Shown here in pieces: positions 18,585-25,835 of a DNA stretch of 64,000 bases (within the stretch, counting starts at the first letter, position 1; each line of letters starts with the position of its first letter). Position numbers and translations under genes: made by a program. The DNA comes from Roseinatronobacter sp. S2 (GTDB lineage: Bacteria > Pseudomonadota > Alphaproteobacteria > Rhodobacterales > Rhodobacteraceae): the NCBI RefSeq assembly GCF_029581395.1, contig NZ_CP121117.1, positions 103,138 to 167,137 of the forward strand, written 5' to 3'. A model generated the notes under the pieces. It was not told the DNA's origin, searched no databases, and saw only the letters and a program-made list of their open reading frames with translations.

Positions 18585-18657
18585 GCATTGAGCTTATATC
18601 AGTGCGGCGCTTTAATCCAGAAAATAGCACTTATAGCGCCCTTCTCTATCTATTGCT

Positions 18658-18692
18658 ATAAAGTCCAATAAGTTTGCATTATCGGACATAAT
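18658..18692. other. dif-like / attachment-type recombination site next to the integrase
   Basis: Two 14-bp arms in inverted orientation (ATAAAGTCCAATAA at 18658-18671 and the complement of ATTATGTCCGATAA at 18679-18692; 11 of 14 match) flank a 7-bp centre, GTTTGCA. Arms ending in ATAA/TTAT around a 6-8-bp spacer are the layout of tyrosine-recombinase core sites. It abuts the start of the recombinase gene, as attP sites often do, so binding would also regulate that gene. Confidence 0.55.
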
Positions 18693-18697
18693 TGAAT

Positions 18698-19819
18698 ATG
18701 CAGCGCGATATGCAAGAAAACAACGAGAAATCGACCGCAGCGGCCTCTGATACGATTGCTGATGCGCACCTTGACCAGAGCGCGCAAGAAACCGGCGATA
18801 TCATTGCCCTGCCCGCGCATATCGCCGGTTCCGGCACGCTGGACAGGCTTGTTGATACCGCGCGCGATTATGCGCGTGCGGCCGCGTCCGAAAACACCCT
18901 CAAGGCCTATGCCAAGGATTGGGCGCATTTTGCACGCTGGTGCCGGATGCGCGGGGCGGACCCCCTGCCCCCGGCGCCGGAACTTGTGGGCCTTTATATC
19001 GCCGATCTGGCCGCACCACAGGGCGACGGTCCAACCAAGCCCCCTGCCCTATCGGTTGCCTCCATCGAGCGCCGTTTGTCTGGGTTGGGTTGGGGCTATA
19101 CGCAGCGCGGGCTGCAGCTTGATCGCAAAGATCGCCATATCGCAAGCGTTCTGGCTGGTATTCGGCGCAAACATGCGCGCCCACCCGTGCAGAAAGAAGC
19201 CATCCTGGCCGACGACATCCGCGCCATGGTCGCCACCCTGCCCCATGACCTGCGGGGCTTGCGCGACCGCGCCATTTTGCTGATCGGGTTTACCGGCGGG
19301 TTGCGGCGCTCGGAAATCGTCAGCCTGGACCGGCACAAGGATGACACGATGGACTCTGGCGGTTGGATTGACATTCTGGAAGGCGGCGCATTGATCACCC
19401 TGCGCGGCAAGACCGGCTGGCGCGAAGTGGAGATCGGGCGCGGGTCCTCCGAGCAGACCTGCCCTGTCCACGCCCTAGAACAATGGCTGCATTACGGGCG
19501 CATCAGTTTCGGGCCGATCTTCACCGGCGTCACCCGCGATGGCAAACGCGCGCGCGAGACTCGTCTGAATGACAAGCACGTCGCCCGATTGATCAAGGCC
19601 TGCGTGCTGGATGCAGGTCTGCGCCCCGATCTGCCTGATTTGGAACGGATCAAGTTATACTCTGGCCATTCTTTGCGCGCGGGTCTGGCCAGCAGTGCCG
19701 AGGTGGATGAGCGCTATGTGCAGAAACAACTGGGCCATGCCAGCGCCGAGATGACCCGCCGCTATCAGCGCAGGCGTGACAGGTTCCGCGTCAACCTCAC
19801 CAAAGCAGCGGGTTTGTGA
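18698..19819 (+). CDS. Tyrosine recombinase / site-specific integrase
   Basis: About 373 residues from ATG 18698 (a TTG at 18692 would add two). The SAM-like core-binding domain lies at about residues 50-155 (SENTLKAYAKDWAHFARWCR), followed by the catalytic domain. Numbered from the TTG start, the catalytic set is complete: R205 (TGGLRRSEI), K240 (RGKTGW), H326 and R329 (SGHSLRAG), H349 (LGHASAEMTRRY) and Y358. It should cut and join DNA at the adjacent dif-like site (18658-18692). The divergent DUF1403-scpB pair shares its promoter region. It is not an IS transposase; it more likely serves dimer resolution or element integration. Confidence 0.93.
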   Translation: MQRDMQENNEKSTAAASDTIADAHLDQSAQETGDIIALPAHIAGSGTLDRLVDTARDYARAAASENTLKAYAKDWAHFARWCRMRGADPLPPAPELVGLYIADLAAPQGDGPTKPPALSVASIERRLSGLGWGYTQRGLQLDRKDRHIASVLAGIRRKHARPPVQKEAILADDIRAMVATLPHDLRGLRDRAILLIGFTGGLRRSEIVSLDRHKDDTMDSGGWIDILEGGALITLRGKTGWREVEIGRGSSEQTCPVHALEQWLHYGRISFGPIFTGVTRDGKRARETRLNDKHVARLIKACVLDAGLRPDLPDLERIKLYSGHSLRAGLASSAEVDERYVQKQLGHASAEMTRRYQRRRDRFRVNLTKAAGL

Positions 19820-19901
19820 CTATTTGCCTTCGGGTCCGGCATGCGGACGCTATCTGCCACATGGAAACAGGTCGAGACATTCCTTGATCAGGAGCCGGGT
19901 T

Positions 19902-20975
19902 TCAGGAAACACTCAGAAGATACCGCGTTGATCTGCCGCCTTCGGCCCCTTTGAAAACTGCTCCGACTGCTTCCAGTTCAGCCAGGTCGCGTGTTGCAGT
20001 GGCAAGAGAGACGCCTGCTATCTTCGAATACGGACCCGCGCTGATACCCTCGGATACACGCCGAGGTCCTTCAGCGAAGAGGCGGCGCAACACCTTCTCA
20101 CCCCGCTGTGAAAGGTTTGAAAAGCGCATGAAATATGCGTTGCGCATGACCAAGAACCTGGCCTCTGCCTCGGCCTCAACGATCCCGGCCGTCAGGCGCT
20201 CGAGGAACCACAAGACGAATGGAGTGGCGTCGATATGATCGCCAGACACCATTCGCCCAGCCTGAAGTGCCTGATAGTAACCTTGTTTATCAGACTCAAT
20301 CTGGCGCGACAGAGAAAACGGCAAGGCAGCGTCTTGCGCAAAGATATATTCAATAAGGGCCCGGCCAATCCGCCCATTCCCGTCGCTGAAAGGGTGAATC
20401 GACTCAAACCAAAGGTGAGCGAGGGCCGCACGGACAGGGACCGGACGACGGTCAGTTTGCAGGTTGGTCAAAAATTCTTGCATCATAGCAGGCACGCGGT
20501 CATGCGGTGGTGCTGAATAAAGAACCTCTTCCTTGCCGACATTCGCACCACGCACGATCACGATCGGGAAGCTCCGCCACCGTCCTTTATCTTCCAGATC
20601 AACACCGTGAAACAAAAGTTGGTGCCAGTGGAACAAGCGATCCTCGGATAAAGCCCCCTGCCCTTCTCTGGCTTCCAGCATCAAAGTTGCAATGGCGTCT
20701 GTACGTCGTTGGGGCTCGGCGCCCCGATGGGCCAGTGACGCTACGACGGATGCTTCGATTTCCTCTGCACGAAGGATCGCCCCCTCGATTGCGAAACTGG
20801 CTACAGCTTCGTTGGTTACAGCCCGCATAAAGGTTTCGCGCCGCTCTTCCGCGCTCAAAGCCATCTGCAACCCTTTGATGGACCCGAGACGTGCGGAGAA
20901 ATCTGCCAGCGGGCCTTCGGTCGCCGCTGCATCATGTCGAAAGTTGGGCCAGGAGGGTGTTTGCCAGATATCCAT
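19902..20975 (-). CDS. Fic-family AMP-transferase-type protein with C-terminal winged helix
   Basis: About 357 residues from the ATG at 20975 (MDIWQTPSWPNF); a GTG at 21011 would add 12. The Fic motif HPFSDGNGRIGR is intact (residues 206-217 from the GTG): His is the catalytic base and the GNGR loop binds nucleotide. The inhibitory-helix motif SFAIEG lies at 72-77 (S-x-x-x-E-G), placing it in the self-inhibited class with the inhibitory helix N-terminal to the Fic core. The N-terminal DUF4172-like part begins WQTPSWPNFRHD. The C-terminus (GPYSKIAGVSLATATRDLAE) is a winged helix that could bind its own promoter. Fic proteins AMPylate target proteins; the target is unknown. Confidence 0.9.
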   Translation of the reverse strand: MDIWQTPSWPNFRHDAAATEGPLADFSARLGSIKGLQMALSAEERRETFMRAVTNEAVASFAIEGAILRAEEIEASVVASLAHRGAEPQRRTDAIATLMLEAREGQGALSEDRLFHWHQLLFHGVDLEDKGRWRSFPIVIVRGANVGKEEVLYSAPPHDRVPAMMQEFLTNLQTDRRPVPVRAALAHLWFESIHPFSDGNGRIGRALIEYIFAQDAALPFSLSRQIESDKQGYYQALQAGRMVSGDHIDATPFVLWFLERLTAGIVEAEAEARFLVMRNAYFMRFSNLSQRGEKVLRRLFAEGPRRVSEGISAGPYSKIAGVSLATATRDLAELEAVGAVFKGAEGGRSTRYLLSVS

Positions 20976-21004
20976 GAGGGGAATATGCCAACTATTCCCC
21001 TCAT
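20974..21004. promoter_or_regulatory. Perfect 12-bp inverted repeat at the fic start (candidate operator)
   Basis: ATGAGGGGAATA (20974-20985), 7-bp spacer TGCCAAC, then TATTCCCCTCAT (20993-21004), a perfect dyad. It covers the region just upstream of the fic ATG and includes the start codon on the minus strand. A protein dimer bound here would block fic expression; the Fic protein's own winged helix is an obvious candidate. Confidence 0.6.
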
Positions 21005-21100
21005 AATCCACCGCCCGATGACGGGAATAATAAAATAATTCTCATCATCAGTTCCTGCACTGCACGCAAGTCGGACATCGGAGGCAATACCAACCTCTGC

Positions 21101-21123
21101 ATACGGTCGTTTATTAGCCGTAT
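21101..21123. repeat. Inverted repeat before the serine recombinase (res-type candidate)
   Basis: ATACGG (21101-21106) and CCGTAT (21118-21123) face each other across an AT-rich centre (TCGTTTATTAG), 26 bp before the recombinase ATG. Resolvases often bind such dyads and recombine at them. Only one clear dyad is visible rather than the usual three-subsite res. Confidence 0.4.
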
Positions 21124-21148
21124 CCGTAACTGCAAAAGGCAGGATTTG

Positions 21149-22033
21149 ATGCCGTTGATAGGCTATGCGCGAGTATCGACCGAGGATCAGACCCCCCTGC
21201 CCCAGTCGCAGGCCCTGAAATCAGCGGGCTGTGTCGAAATCCATGAGGAACAGGCTTCTGGCGGTGATCGTGCACGGCCTGTGCTGGCGCGGGTGCTGGA
21301 ACGCGTTGGCAAGGGCGACACGCTGGTGGTTGTGCGTATCGACCGGCTGGCCCGGTCGCTGTCGCATTTGCTGGAGGTGATTGAACGGCTGGAGGCCAAG
21401 GGCGCCTTCTTTCGGTCAATCCAAGACCCGATCGATACCGCGTCCCCGCAGGGCAAGTTCACGCTGCAGGTGCTGGGCGCCGCGGCGGAATTTGAACGCG
21501 CGCTGATCCGGGAACGCACCAAGGCCGGCCTCGCCAGCGCGCGAACAAAGGGGCGGGTCGGCGGAAACCCTGGCCTGCGCGCGCGGGATCCGGCAGCGCT
21601 GCGCAAGGTGCGACTTGCGCGACAGGACGGATATATGGAGCGCCTGAATAAAACCGCGCAGGACTGGGTGCCGCATGTGCGCCGCTTGCGCCCCGATCTG
21701 GCTTGGGAAGACGTGGTGCGCATCGTCAACGGCCCCCTGCCCCGCGAGCGTCAATGGACGCAAAGCCGACTGCTGCGCGCTGTGAACGCCTATGTCCGCG
21801 ATGGGTTCCTCCCCGCGACCGTGCTTGATCGCTCGGGCCCACGAGCGCGAGATGACCGCCTGCCCGCCATCGTGGCGGGCATCAAGGGCGCGGATCCCGA
21901 CATTACGCTTCAGGCCATCTGCGCCCGCTTGGAGAACATGCGTGAGCGCACCCCCCGTGGGAGGGCAAGCTGGCAGCCGTCATCAGTGAAGATGCTGCTG
22001 GAGCGGGCCGAGAGGCTGGGATTGCTCGACTGA
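21149..22033 (+). CDS. Serine recombinase (resolvase/invertase family) with extended C-terminus
   Basis: About 294 residues from ATG 21149 (a TTG one codon earlier is possible), with AAAGGCAGGA upstream. The catalytic domain begins MPLIGYARVSTEDQT; Ser10 is the nucleophile. It continues through GDTLVVVRIDRLARSLSHLL (catalytic arginine loop) and AEFERALIRERTKAGLASAR (E-helix). The C-terminal about 150 residues are longer than in Tn3-type resolvases and end with two HTH-like segments (DPDITLQAICARLENMRERT). It probably resolves plasmid multimers or inverts or integrates DNA. It lies directly before repABC and points toward it. Confidence 0.9.
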   Translation: MPLIGYARVSTEDQTPLPQSQALKSAGCVEIHEEQASGGDRARPVLARVLERVGKGDTLVVVRIDRLARSLSHLLEVIERLEAKGAFFRSIQDPIDTASPQGKFTLQVLGAAAEFERALIRERTKAGLASARTKGRVGGNPGLRARDPAALRKVRLARQDGYMERLNKTAQDWVPHVRRLRPDLAWEDVVRIVNGPLPRERQWTQSRLLRAVNAYVRDGFLPATVLDRSGPRARDDRLPAIVAGIKGADPDITLQAICARLENMRERTPRGRASWQPSSVKMLLERAERLGLLD

Positions 22034-22290
22034 GATCTCCGGGAATCGCCCATCCGATTCTGCCAGCTGATTTCTGTATGCACTAACAATATATCTTGTG
22101 GTCACTTCATAGCTGGCAACGAAGTGTTGAAGTAGCGTGAGAGCTCAGTCGTCCAAGACACTGATTTTTAACAGTTTACTATCGACGGAAATAGGCACAT
22201 TCAACGCCCCTAGGCCGCTCAACGGTTTGGTCTGGATTTATCCAAAATATCTGTTAAGCTCTGCTAAACAATAAAGACTTGAGGGCAGTA

Positions 22291-23472
22291 ATGAACGGGA
22301 TACGGGCCTCCCAGAGATTCGAAGTCATGTCCAAGCGGCTTGGTAGTCGGTTACGTGAACATGCGCAGGAAACCTTCCCCCCGGACGCTCAGAAGGGCCT
22401 CCGACGCTTCGCCATGCGAGAAGCGGCCGAACTGCTTCGCATTAATCAGAACACCTTTCGCCATCATGTGTCAAACCTCGAAGGCTTTCCCGAAGGTATC
22501 TTGGAGGGCGGCAACCGCCGTAGCTTCTCTGCAGAGGAGATGGTCGAAGCACAACGCGTACTTCTCGAGACTGGAAGGATCAAGCCAGAAGAACACCCGC
22601 ACAGAAGACCAGGAGAGGCTTGTCAGGTCTTGACGATCTTCAACCTGAAGGGTGGCTCCGCTAAGACGTCATCTGTTGCCCATGTAGGGCAACTACTGGG
22701 TCTGCGCGGTTACAGGGTCTTGCTGATCGACCTCGACAGCCAGGCAAGTCTGACAAACCTGTTCGGGGTTACTCCCGAGCTCGACCCGGATATGCCGACT
22801 TCATACGATCTTATCCGATCCGACGATCCACTACCTGCAGCAGAGATCATTCGCAAAACGAACTTCCCGACTGTAGATCTGATCCCGGCATCCATGGACA
22901 TCATGGAGTACGAGTTCGAGGTCGCTCTGAGCTTCAGACACGGCGCTACCACATTCCATAGCCGTATCCGTGAAGCGCTTGAGCCCGTCCTGAACCGGTA
23001 TGACGTGGTGATCTTCGACACCCCGCCGCAGCTGAACTTTTCGGTGATCTCCGCCCTCTTTGCATCGACCGGGGTCCTGATCCCGCTCAACGCGTCGATG
23101 CTCGATGTCATGTCGCTGGCAAGCTTTCTGGGCATGGCGAGCAACCTGATGGGCGTCGTCGAGGCACACGCCCCGGAACATGGACTGAACTTCGTGCGAG
23201 TTCTGATCACACGCTACGAACACACGGATGGTCCGCAAGTTCAGATTTCGTCTCTGCTTCGGACAGTCCTCGGGGATGCCGTGCTGTCTGCCGAGTTCCT
23301 GAAATCAACAGCCGTAGGTGACGCTGCAAATACCCAGCAGAGCATCTTCGAAGTCGAACCTCGCGACGTGAACCGCAGAACTTACGAGCGTGCGATCGAG
23401 TCCGTTTCGCGCGTAACCGACGAAGTCGAACGCGAAATCCTTAAGGCATGGGGGCGTAGCCATGGCGCGTAA
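22291..23472 (+). CDS. repA: RepA, ParA-type ATPase of the repABC module
   Basis: About 393 residues from ATG 22291 (alternatives: TTG 22279, ATG 22327). The N-terminal HTH-like region binds the operator (REAAELLRINQNTFRHHVSN). A deviant Walker A, KGGSAKTS, is at about residues 120-127, followed by VLLIDLDSQASLTNLFG (A' motif) and VVIFDTPPQLNFSVISALFA (Walker B region). RepA represses repABC and, with RepB and parS, segregates the plasmid. repB begins 11 bp before its stop, so the two are coupled. Length fits plasmid RepA proteins. The promoter should lie within 22034-22290. Confidence 0.95.
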   Translation: MNGIRASQRFEVMSKRLGSRLREHAQETFPPDAQKGLRRFAMREAAELLRINQNTFRHHVSNLEGFPEGILEGGNRRSFSAEEMVEAQRVLLETGRIKPEEHPHRRPGEACQVLTIFNLKGGSAKTSSVAHVGQLLGLRGYRVLLIDLDSQASLTNLFGVTPELDPDMPTSYDLIRSDDPLPAAEIIRKTNFPTVDLIPASMDIMEYEFEVALSFRHGATTFHSRIREALEPVLNRYDVVIFDTPPQLNFSVISALFASTGVLIPLNASMLDVMSLASFLGMASNLMGVVEAHAPEHGLNFVRVLITRYEHTDGPQVQISSLLRTVLGDAVLSAEFLKSTAVGDAANTQQSIFEVEPRDVNRRTYERAIESVSRVTDEVEREILKAWGRSHGA

Positions 23473-24385
23473 GGTCTTTGGGGACTCACTCAAGAACGCG
23501 ATGGGCAAAACGCCGCCTTCGGACGAGGATCTGGATGTGAAGCGCACGAGCCCGACTGTAGCTCGCGCACAAGCATCCGTGCTCGAAGAGGATAAACACG
23601 CCACGCGGTTGATCGACCCGACCACCATACGGATGTCCGCGGTCATGGACCGCATCGATCCAAGCGATGGGCTGCATGAGCTTGTGTCATCGATCCGCGA
23701 GCACGGTCAAAAGGTTCCAGTGCTGGTTCGCCGAACCGAGGACGGTGCGCTTGAGATAGTCTATGGACGCCGTCGGCTTCTCGCCTGTCGCCAACTTGGT
23801 CAGAAGGTGCGTGCATCGGTCATGGAAATGACCGACGAGGAAGCACTCATCGCCCAAGGCGTGGAGAACAATGCCCGCCAAGACCCATCATTCATCGAAA
23901 GGGCTCTCTTCGTCGCCGGCATCATTCGGGAGCTTGGGAAAACCGACGAAACGCGCAAGAACGCTCAAACGATCGCGTATCGGGCACTTCAAATCGATGA
24001 ATCGCTTGTCTCTCGGATGAACCGTATCGCTACAGGCATCCCAATGGAACTGATCCAGGCTATCGGACCTGCACACGGCGTTGGTCGGAGGGTTTGGGAA
24101 AAGCTATTCAGGCTATGCGAGAAAGACGTCGCGAGAGCGCGAGAAGTTGCAGACGAAATCCCTCGCAACATCCCGGGCCCCGACCGTCTCGAAGCGGCGG
24201 TTACCTTGCTGACTGCCACCAAAACGTCGACGCAGAAGGCACATCCCAGTGAGCGCGTGAAGATCGGCCGAAAAGGCAACCGCATTACCATCGATGTGGA
24301 CGCTGATCTTGTACCTCGTGTTGAGGATGCAGTCCGGAAGCTGATCACGGAGCTTCTTGACCGCGGTCAAGAGATGCCAGAGTGA
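23462..24385 (+). CDS. repB: RepB, ParB-type centromere-binding protein of repABC
   Basis: A 307-residue plasmid partition protein RepB. Residues about 50-140 form the ParB N-terminal domain (LHELVSSIREHGQKVPVLVR, IVYGRRRLLACRQLG, IAQGVENNARQDPSFIERAL); the sequence YGRRR is the family's CTP/arginine motif. A helix-turn-helix follows (YRALQIDESLVSRMNRIAT). The C-terminal part (KGNRITIDVDADLVPRVEDA) is the RepB dimerisation region. It overlaps repA by 11 bp. A copy of the palindrome that I take as parS lies inside its last codons (24355-24372) and two others lie within 1.4 kb. Confidence 0.94.
   Translation: MARKVFGDSLKNAMGKTPPSDEDLDVKRTSPTVARAQASVLEEDKHATRLIDPTTIRMSAVMDRIDPSDGLHELVSSIREHGQKVPVLVRRTEDGALEIVYGRRRLLACRQLGQKVRASVMEMTDEEALIAQGVENNARQDPSFIERALFVAGIIRELGKTDETRKNAQTIAYRALQIDESLVSRMNRIATGIPMELIQAIGPAHGVGRRVWEKLFRLCEKDVARAREVADEIPRNIPGPDRLEAAVTLLTATKTSTQKAHPSERVKIGRKGNRITIDVDADLVPRVEDAVRKLITELLDRGQEMPE
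24355..24372. promoter_or_regulatory. parS-like palindrome, copy 1 (inside repB 3' end)
   Basis: A perfect 18-bp palindrome TCTTGACCGCGGTCAAGA. The identical 18-bp core recurs at 24396-24413 and 25726-25743. Multiple identical dyads clustered around repB/repC are the usual form of a repABC centromere. Confidence 0.8.
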
Positions 24386-24393
24386 CGACCCCG

Positions 24394-24415
24394 TGTCTTG
24401 ACCGCGGTCAAGACA
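24394..24415. promoter_or_regulatory. parS-like palindrome, copy 2 (repB-repC intergenic)
   Basis: The same core as copy 1, here extended to a perfect 22-bp palindrome (outer bases TG...CA). It lies 9 bp after the repB stop. Confidence 0.8.
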
Positions 24416-24455
24416 TCAAAAGCAACGAGCAGAAAACGAAAGGAGGACCGGCTAG

Positions 24456-24509
24456 AAAAAGAAAGACCCCCCGAAAGCGATGCTTCCGAAGGGCCTCAAT
24501 CAGTCTCGA
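24456..24509 (-). ncRNA. Predicted counter-transcribed RNA (ctRNA, incompatibility RNA) of repABC
   Basis: On the minus strand a promoter-like pair TTGAAA (24540-24545) and TATCAA (-10, about 24517-24522) with 17-bp spacing would start RNA near 24509. The product would be about 54 nt: a short single-stranded 5' end (CTGATTGAGG), then a terminator hairpin (24467-24478 with 24482-24493) followed by a T-rich run (complement of 24454-24466). This is exactly the layout of known repABC ctRNAs, which pair with the repC leader and limit RepC synthesis. The plus-strand leader can form TCAATCAG/CTGATTGA (24496-24503 with 24513-24520). Confidence 0.75.
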
Positions 24510-24588
24510 CACCTGATTGATACCCCCAAAACGAATTGATTTCAACACCGCTTGCGGTGAACGGGGAAGCTTTTTCTTCCGAAACACC

Positions 24589-25722
24589 ATGAGACATGCA
24601 ACTGAAACAACAACCGCCTTGGCGGAACGGACATCTTTGCCCTGCCCTAACCCCTATGAGCTTCTGGGCCCGGTTCGCGTACTAAAGAAGGAGCTCGGTC
24701 TCACAGCCAATGACCTCGCCGTTCTGACCGCGCTCATTAGCTTCCTGCCCCGCAAAGAACGCGAGATTCAGGACAGCCAGCGACTTACGCTCACTGTCGT
24801 GTTCCCATCGAACGCTTCTCTGTCAGAGCGCGCCAATGGGCTCGACGAGAGAACACTTCGACGCAGCCTAGGACGCCTCTCAGCTGCTGAACTGATCGAG
24901 CGAAAGAGCTCAGCAAATGGCAAGCGCTTTCCGCTGCGTTATGGAGGCGTTATCAGAGATGCGTTCGGTATCGACCTGAAGCCCTTGATCCAAAGGTACG
25001 GCGCGCTCGCGACTCAAGCCTTGCAGCTCACCGAGGAACGCGAGCGCTTGCGCTCACTAAAAGCTGAGGCGTTAGCCCTACGTGCTTCGCTTCTCCAACA
25101 GACACGCTTCGATGAAGCAAAGCTGTCTACCCTCAACATGATCAGAAATGTCCTGCGTCGAGCAACATTAACCGTTGATGCAGTCCTGAACGTTATCTCA
25201 GAACTTAGGGCCCTCGGAGCCAGTACCGACGCAAGCTACGGTGAACACCATGCCGCAGCAAAAGCTGGTTCCGAAGACAATTCCCAAGCTGTCGAACACC
25301 AACCTCATGCACCAGAATCCAACGATCTGCCCGCCACAAACGGACAAAATGTCCGGCACATAGAGTCTATAAAAAAAGATATTAAAAAGATTGCTTCCGC
25401 TATGGTTAATCGCGGTGAACAAACCGCAAAAACCAAACCCACGATCAACCGAGACACAGCACGCATGGCATGGGAAGACTTCACCCATGTTGCGGCATTT
25501 TTCCCAGAACCTCCACGCACAGGAGAAGCCCTTACCCGCATTCTATACGACCTCGGTCGATTGCTAAGAATAAACCAAGACGAACTGAGGCATGGCATCC
25601 AGAAAGCTGGCGCAGGCAAACTGCTTCTCGTCTTCGACTACCTGATAGCAAGAGCAGACACGATCAGAAACCCTGGCGCTTATTTTGTAAGGATCCTACG
25701 CACACAACTTGCTCCCACATGA
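24589..25722 (+). CDS. repC: RepC, replication initiator of repABC
   Basis: 377 residues from ATG 24589 (MRHATETTTALAERTS). A TTG-initiated extension to 24517 would run through the ctRNA target and is unlikely. The N-terminal winged-helix region reads LLGPVRVLKKELGLTANDLA, SFLPRKEREIQDSQRLTL and LDERTLRRSLGRLSAAELIE, matching plasmid replication protein RepC. The C-terminal domain (WEDFTHVAAFFPEPPRTGEA ... LIARADTIRNPGAYFVRILR) is also typical. RepC initiates at an origin usually located inside its own gene. GGGGAAG (24563-24569) in the leader is partly in a small hairpin (GGAAG/CTTCC, 24565-24580). Expression is probably limited by the ctRNA. Confidence 0.95.
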   Translation: MRHATETTTALAERTSLPCPNPYELLGPVRVLKKELGLTANDLAVLTALISFLPRKEREIQDSQRLTLTVVFPSNASLSERANGLDERTLRRSLGRLSAAELIERKSSANGKRFPLRYGGVIRDAFGIDLKPLIQRYGALATQALQLTEERERLRSLKAEALALRASLLQQTRFDEAKLSTLNMIRNVLRRATLTVDAVLNVISELRALGASTDASYGEHHAAAKAGSEDNSQAVEHQPHAPESNDLPATNGQNVRHIESIKKDIKKIASAMVNRGEQTAKTKPTINRDTARMAWEDFTHVAAFFPEPPRTGEALTRILYDLGRLLRINQDELRHGIQKAGAGKLLLVFDYLIARADTIRNPGAYFVRILRTQLAPT

Positions 25723-25723
25723 G

Positions 25724-25745
25724 CTTCTTGACCGCGGTCAAGAAG
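25724..25745. promoter_or_regulatory. parS-like palindrome, copy 3 (after repC)
   Basis: A perfect 22-bp palindrome with the same 18-bp core as copies 1 and 2, immediately after the repC stop and about 110 bp before the long ParB-like gene. Binding here could also control that gene. Confidence 0.8.
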
Positions 25746-25796
25746 TACCATGAGAGGGAAAGGGTTGTTGGTTTGAGGGTGACGGGAAGTGAGATC

Positions 25797-25817
25797 GGGA
25801 GAGTGGCTTCCGGCGCC
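25797..25817 (+). promoter_or_regulatory. Shared leader motif, copy A (ParB-like gene)
   Basis: A 21-nt element beginning GGGAGAGTGGCTTCC and ending GCGCC. It is 20/21 identical to 43404-43424 and 17/21 to 44780-44800, each ending 16-18 nt before a start codon. Probably a common 5'-UTR or operator element. Confidence 0.6.
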
Positions 25818-25835
25818 CGTTGTGGAGATGATCTG

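Noticed and set aside
22034..22290. Possible origin or iterons upstream of repA
   Set aside because: AT-richer with promoter-like TTTTTAACAG and TGTTAAG, but no repeated iterons. In repABC plasmids the origin usually lies within repC.
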